From positions 1 through 6,733 of the forward strand of contig BEIP01000076.1 in NCBI GenBank assembly GCA_002898955.1: 6,733 nucleotides of DNA, read 5' to 3'. Source of the DNA: a bacterium HR39 (GTDB taxonomy: Bacteria > Pseudomonadota > Alphaproteobacteria > Geminicoccales > Geminicoccaceae). Made by a program: the position numbers and the translations under genes. The notes beneath the pieces were generated by a model that saw nothing but the letters and a program-made list of their open reading frames with translations, searched no databases and was not told the DNA's origin. The stretch's first letter is position 1. The number at the start of each line of letters is the position of its first letter. Below, piece by piece: positions 6,733-6,733 of the stretch.

Positions 6733-6733
6733 G

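Overview
The window is a densely packed stretch of very GC-rich bacterial DNA (about 70% G+C or more by eye), coding end to end and on the minus strand only. It reads as part of an exopolysaccharide locus of the exosortase A (XrtA/EpsH, PEP-CTERM) type. This is inferred from gene content and order; no exosortase or PEP-CTERM protein lies inside the window. Loci of this kind are known mainly from Gram-negative Proteobacteria. The beta-barrel outer-membrane protein confirms a Gram-negative cell. A high-GC gamma- or betaproteobacterium is a reasonable guess, but the genus cannot be told from the sequence.

In transcription order (right to left) the genes are: a Wzz/GNVR-type chain-length determinant of the inner membrane (6732-5155); a single 756-codon reading frame (5158-2888) that joins a CpsD/CapB-like tyrosine autokinase to a signal-peptide-like segment and an outer-membrane beta-barrel protein; an ExeA/GspA-like AAA ATPase with a C-terminal coiled-coil extension (2882-1686); a NodB-type polysaccharide deacetylase (1689-853); and a FemAB/GNAT-like protein that runs off the left edge (856-1). 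Three of the four junctions are 4-base start/stop overlaps (ATGA, GTGA, GTGA). The fourth is a 5-base gap. The set therefore looks like one translationally coupled operon whose promoter lies to the right of the window. No RNA gene, mobile element, CRISPR array, terminator or intergenic space of useful size is present.

The genes probably work together as follows. The chain-length protein and the kinase control polymer length and export at the inner membrane. The beta-barrel protein acts at the outer membrane. The ATPase has an unknown, perhaps regulatory or assembly, role. The deacetylase and the FemAB-like protein modify the polymer or its precursors.

The most unusual point is the in-frame join of kinase and outer-membrane barrel. 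The kinase's usual tyrosine-rich tail is cut to two tyrosines, and no stop codon or ATG separates the two halves. Either this is a true fusion, perhaps split by signal peptidase, or the stop and start were lost by mutation or sequence error. Parts of the annotation rest on family memory, and no database search was run.
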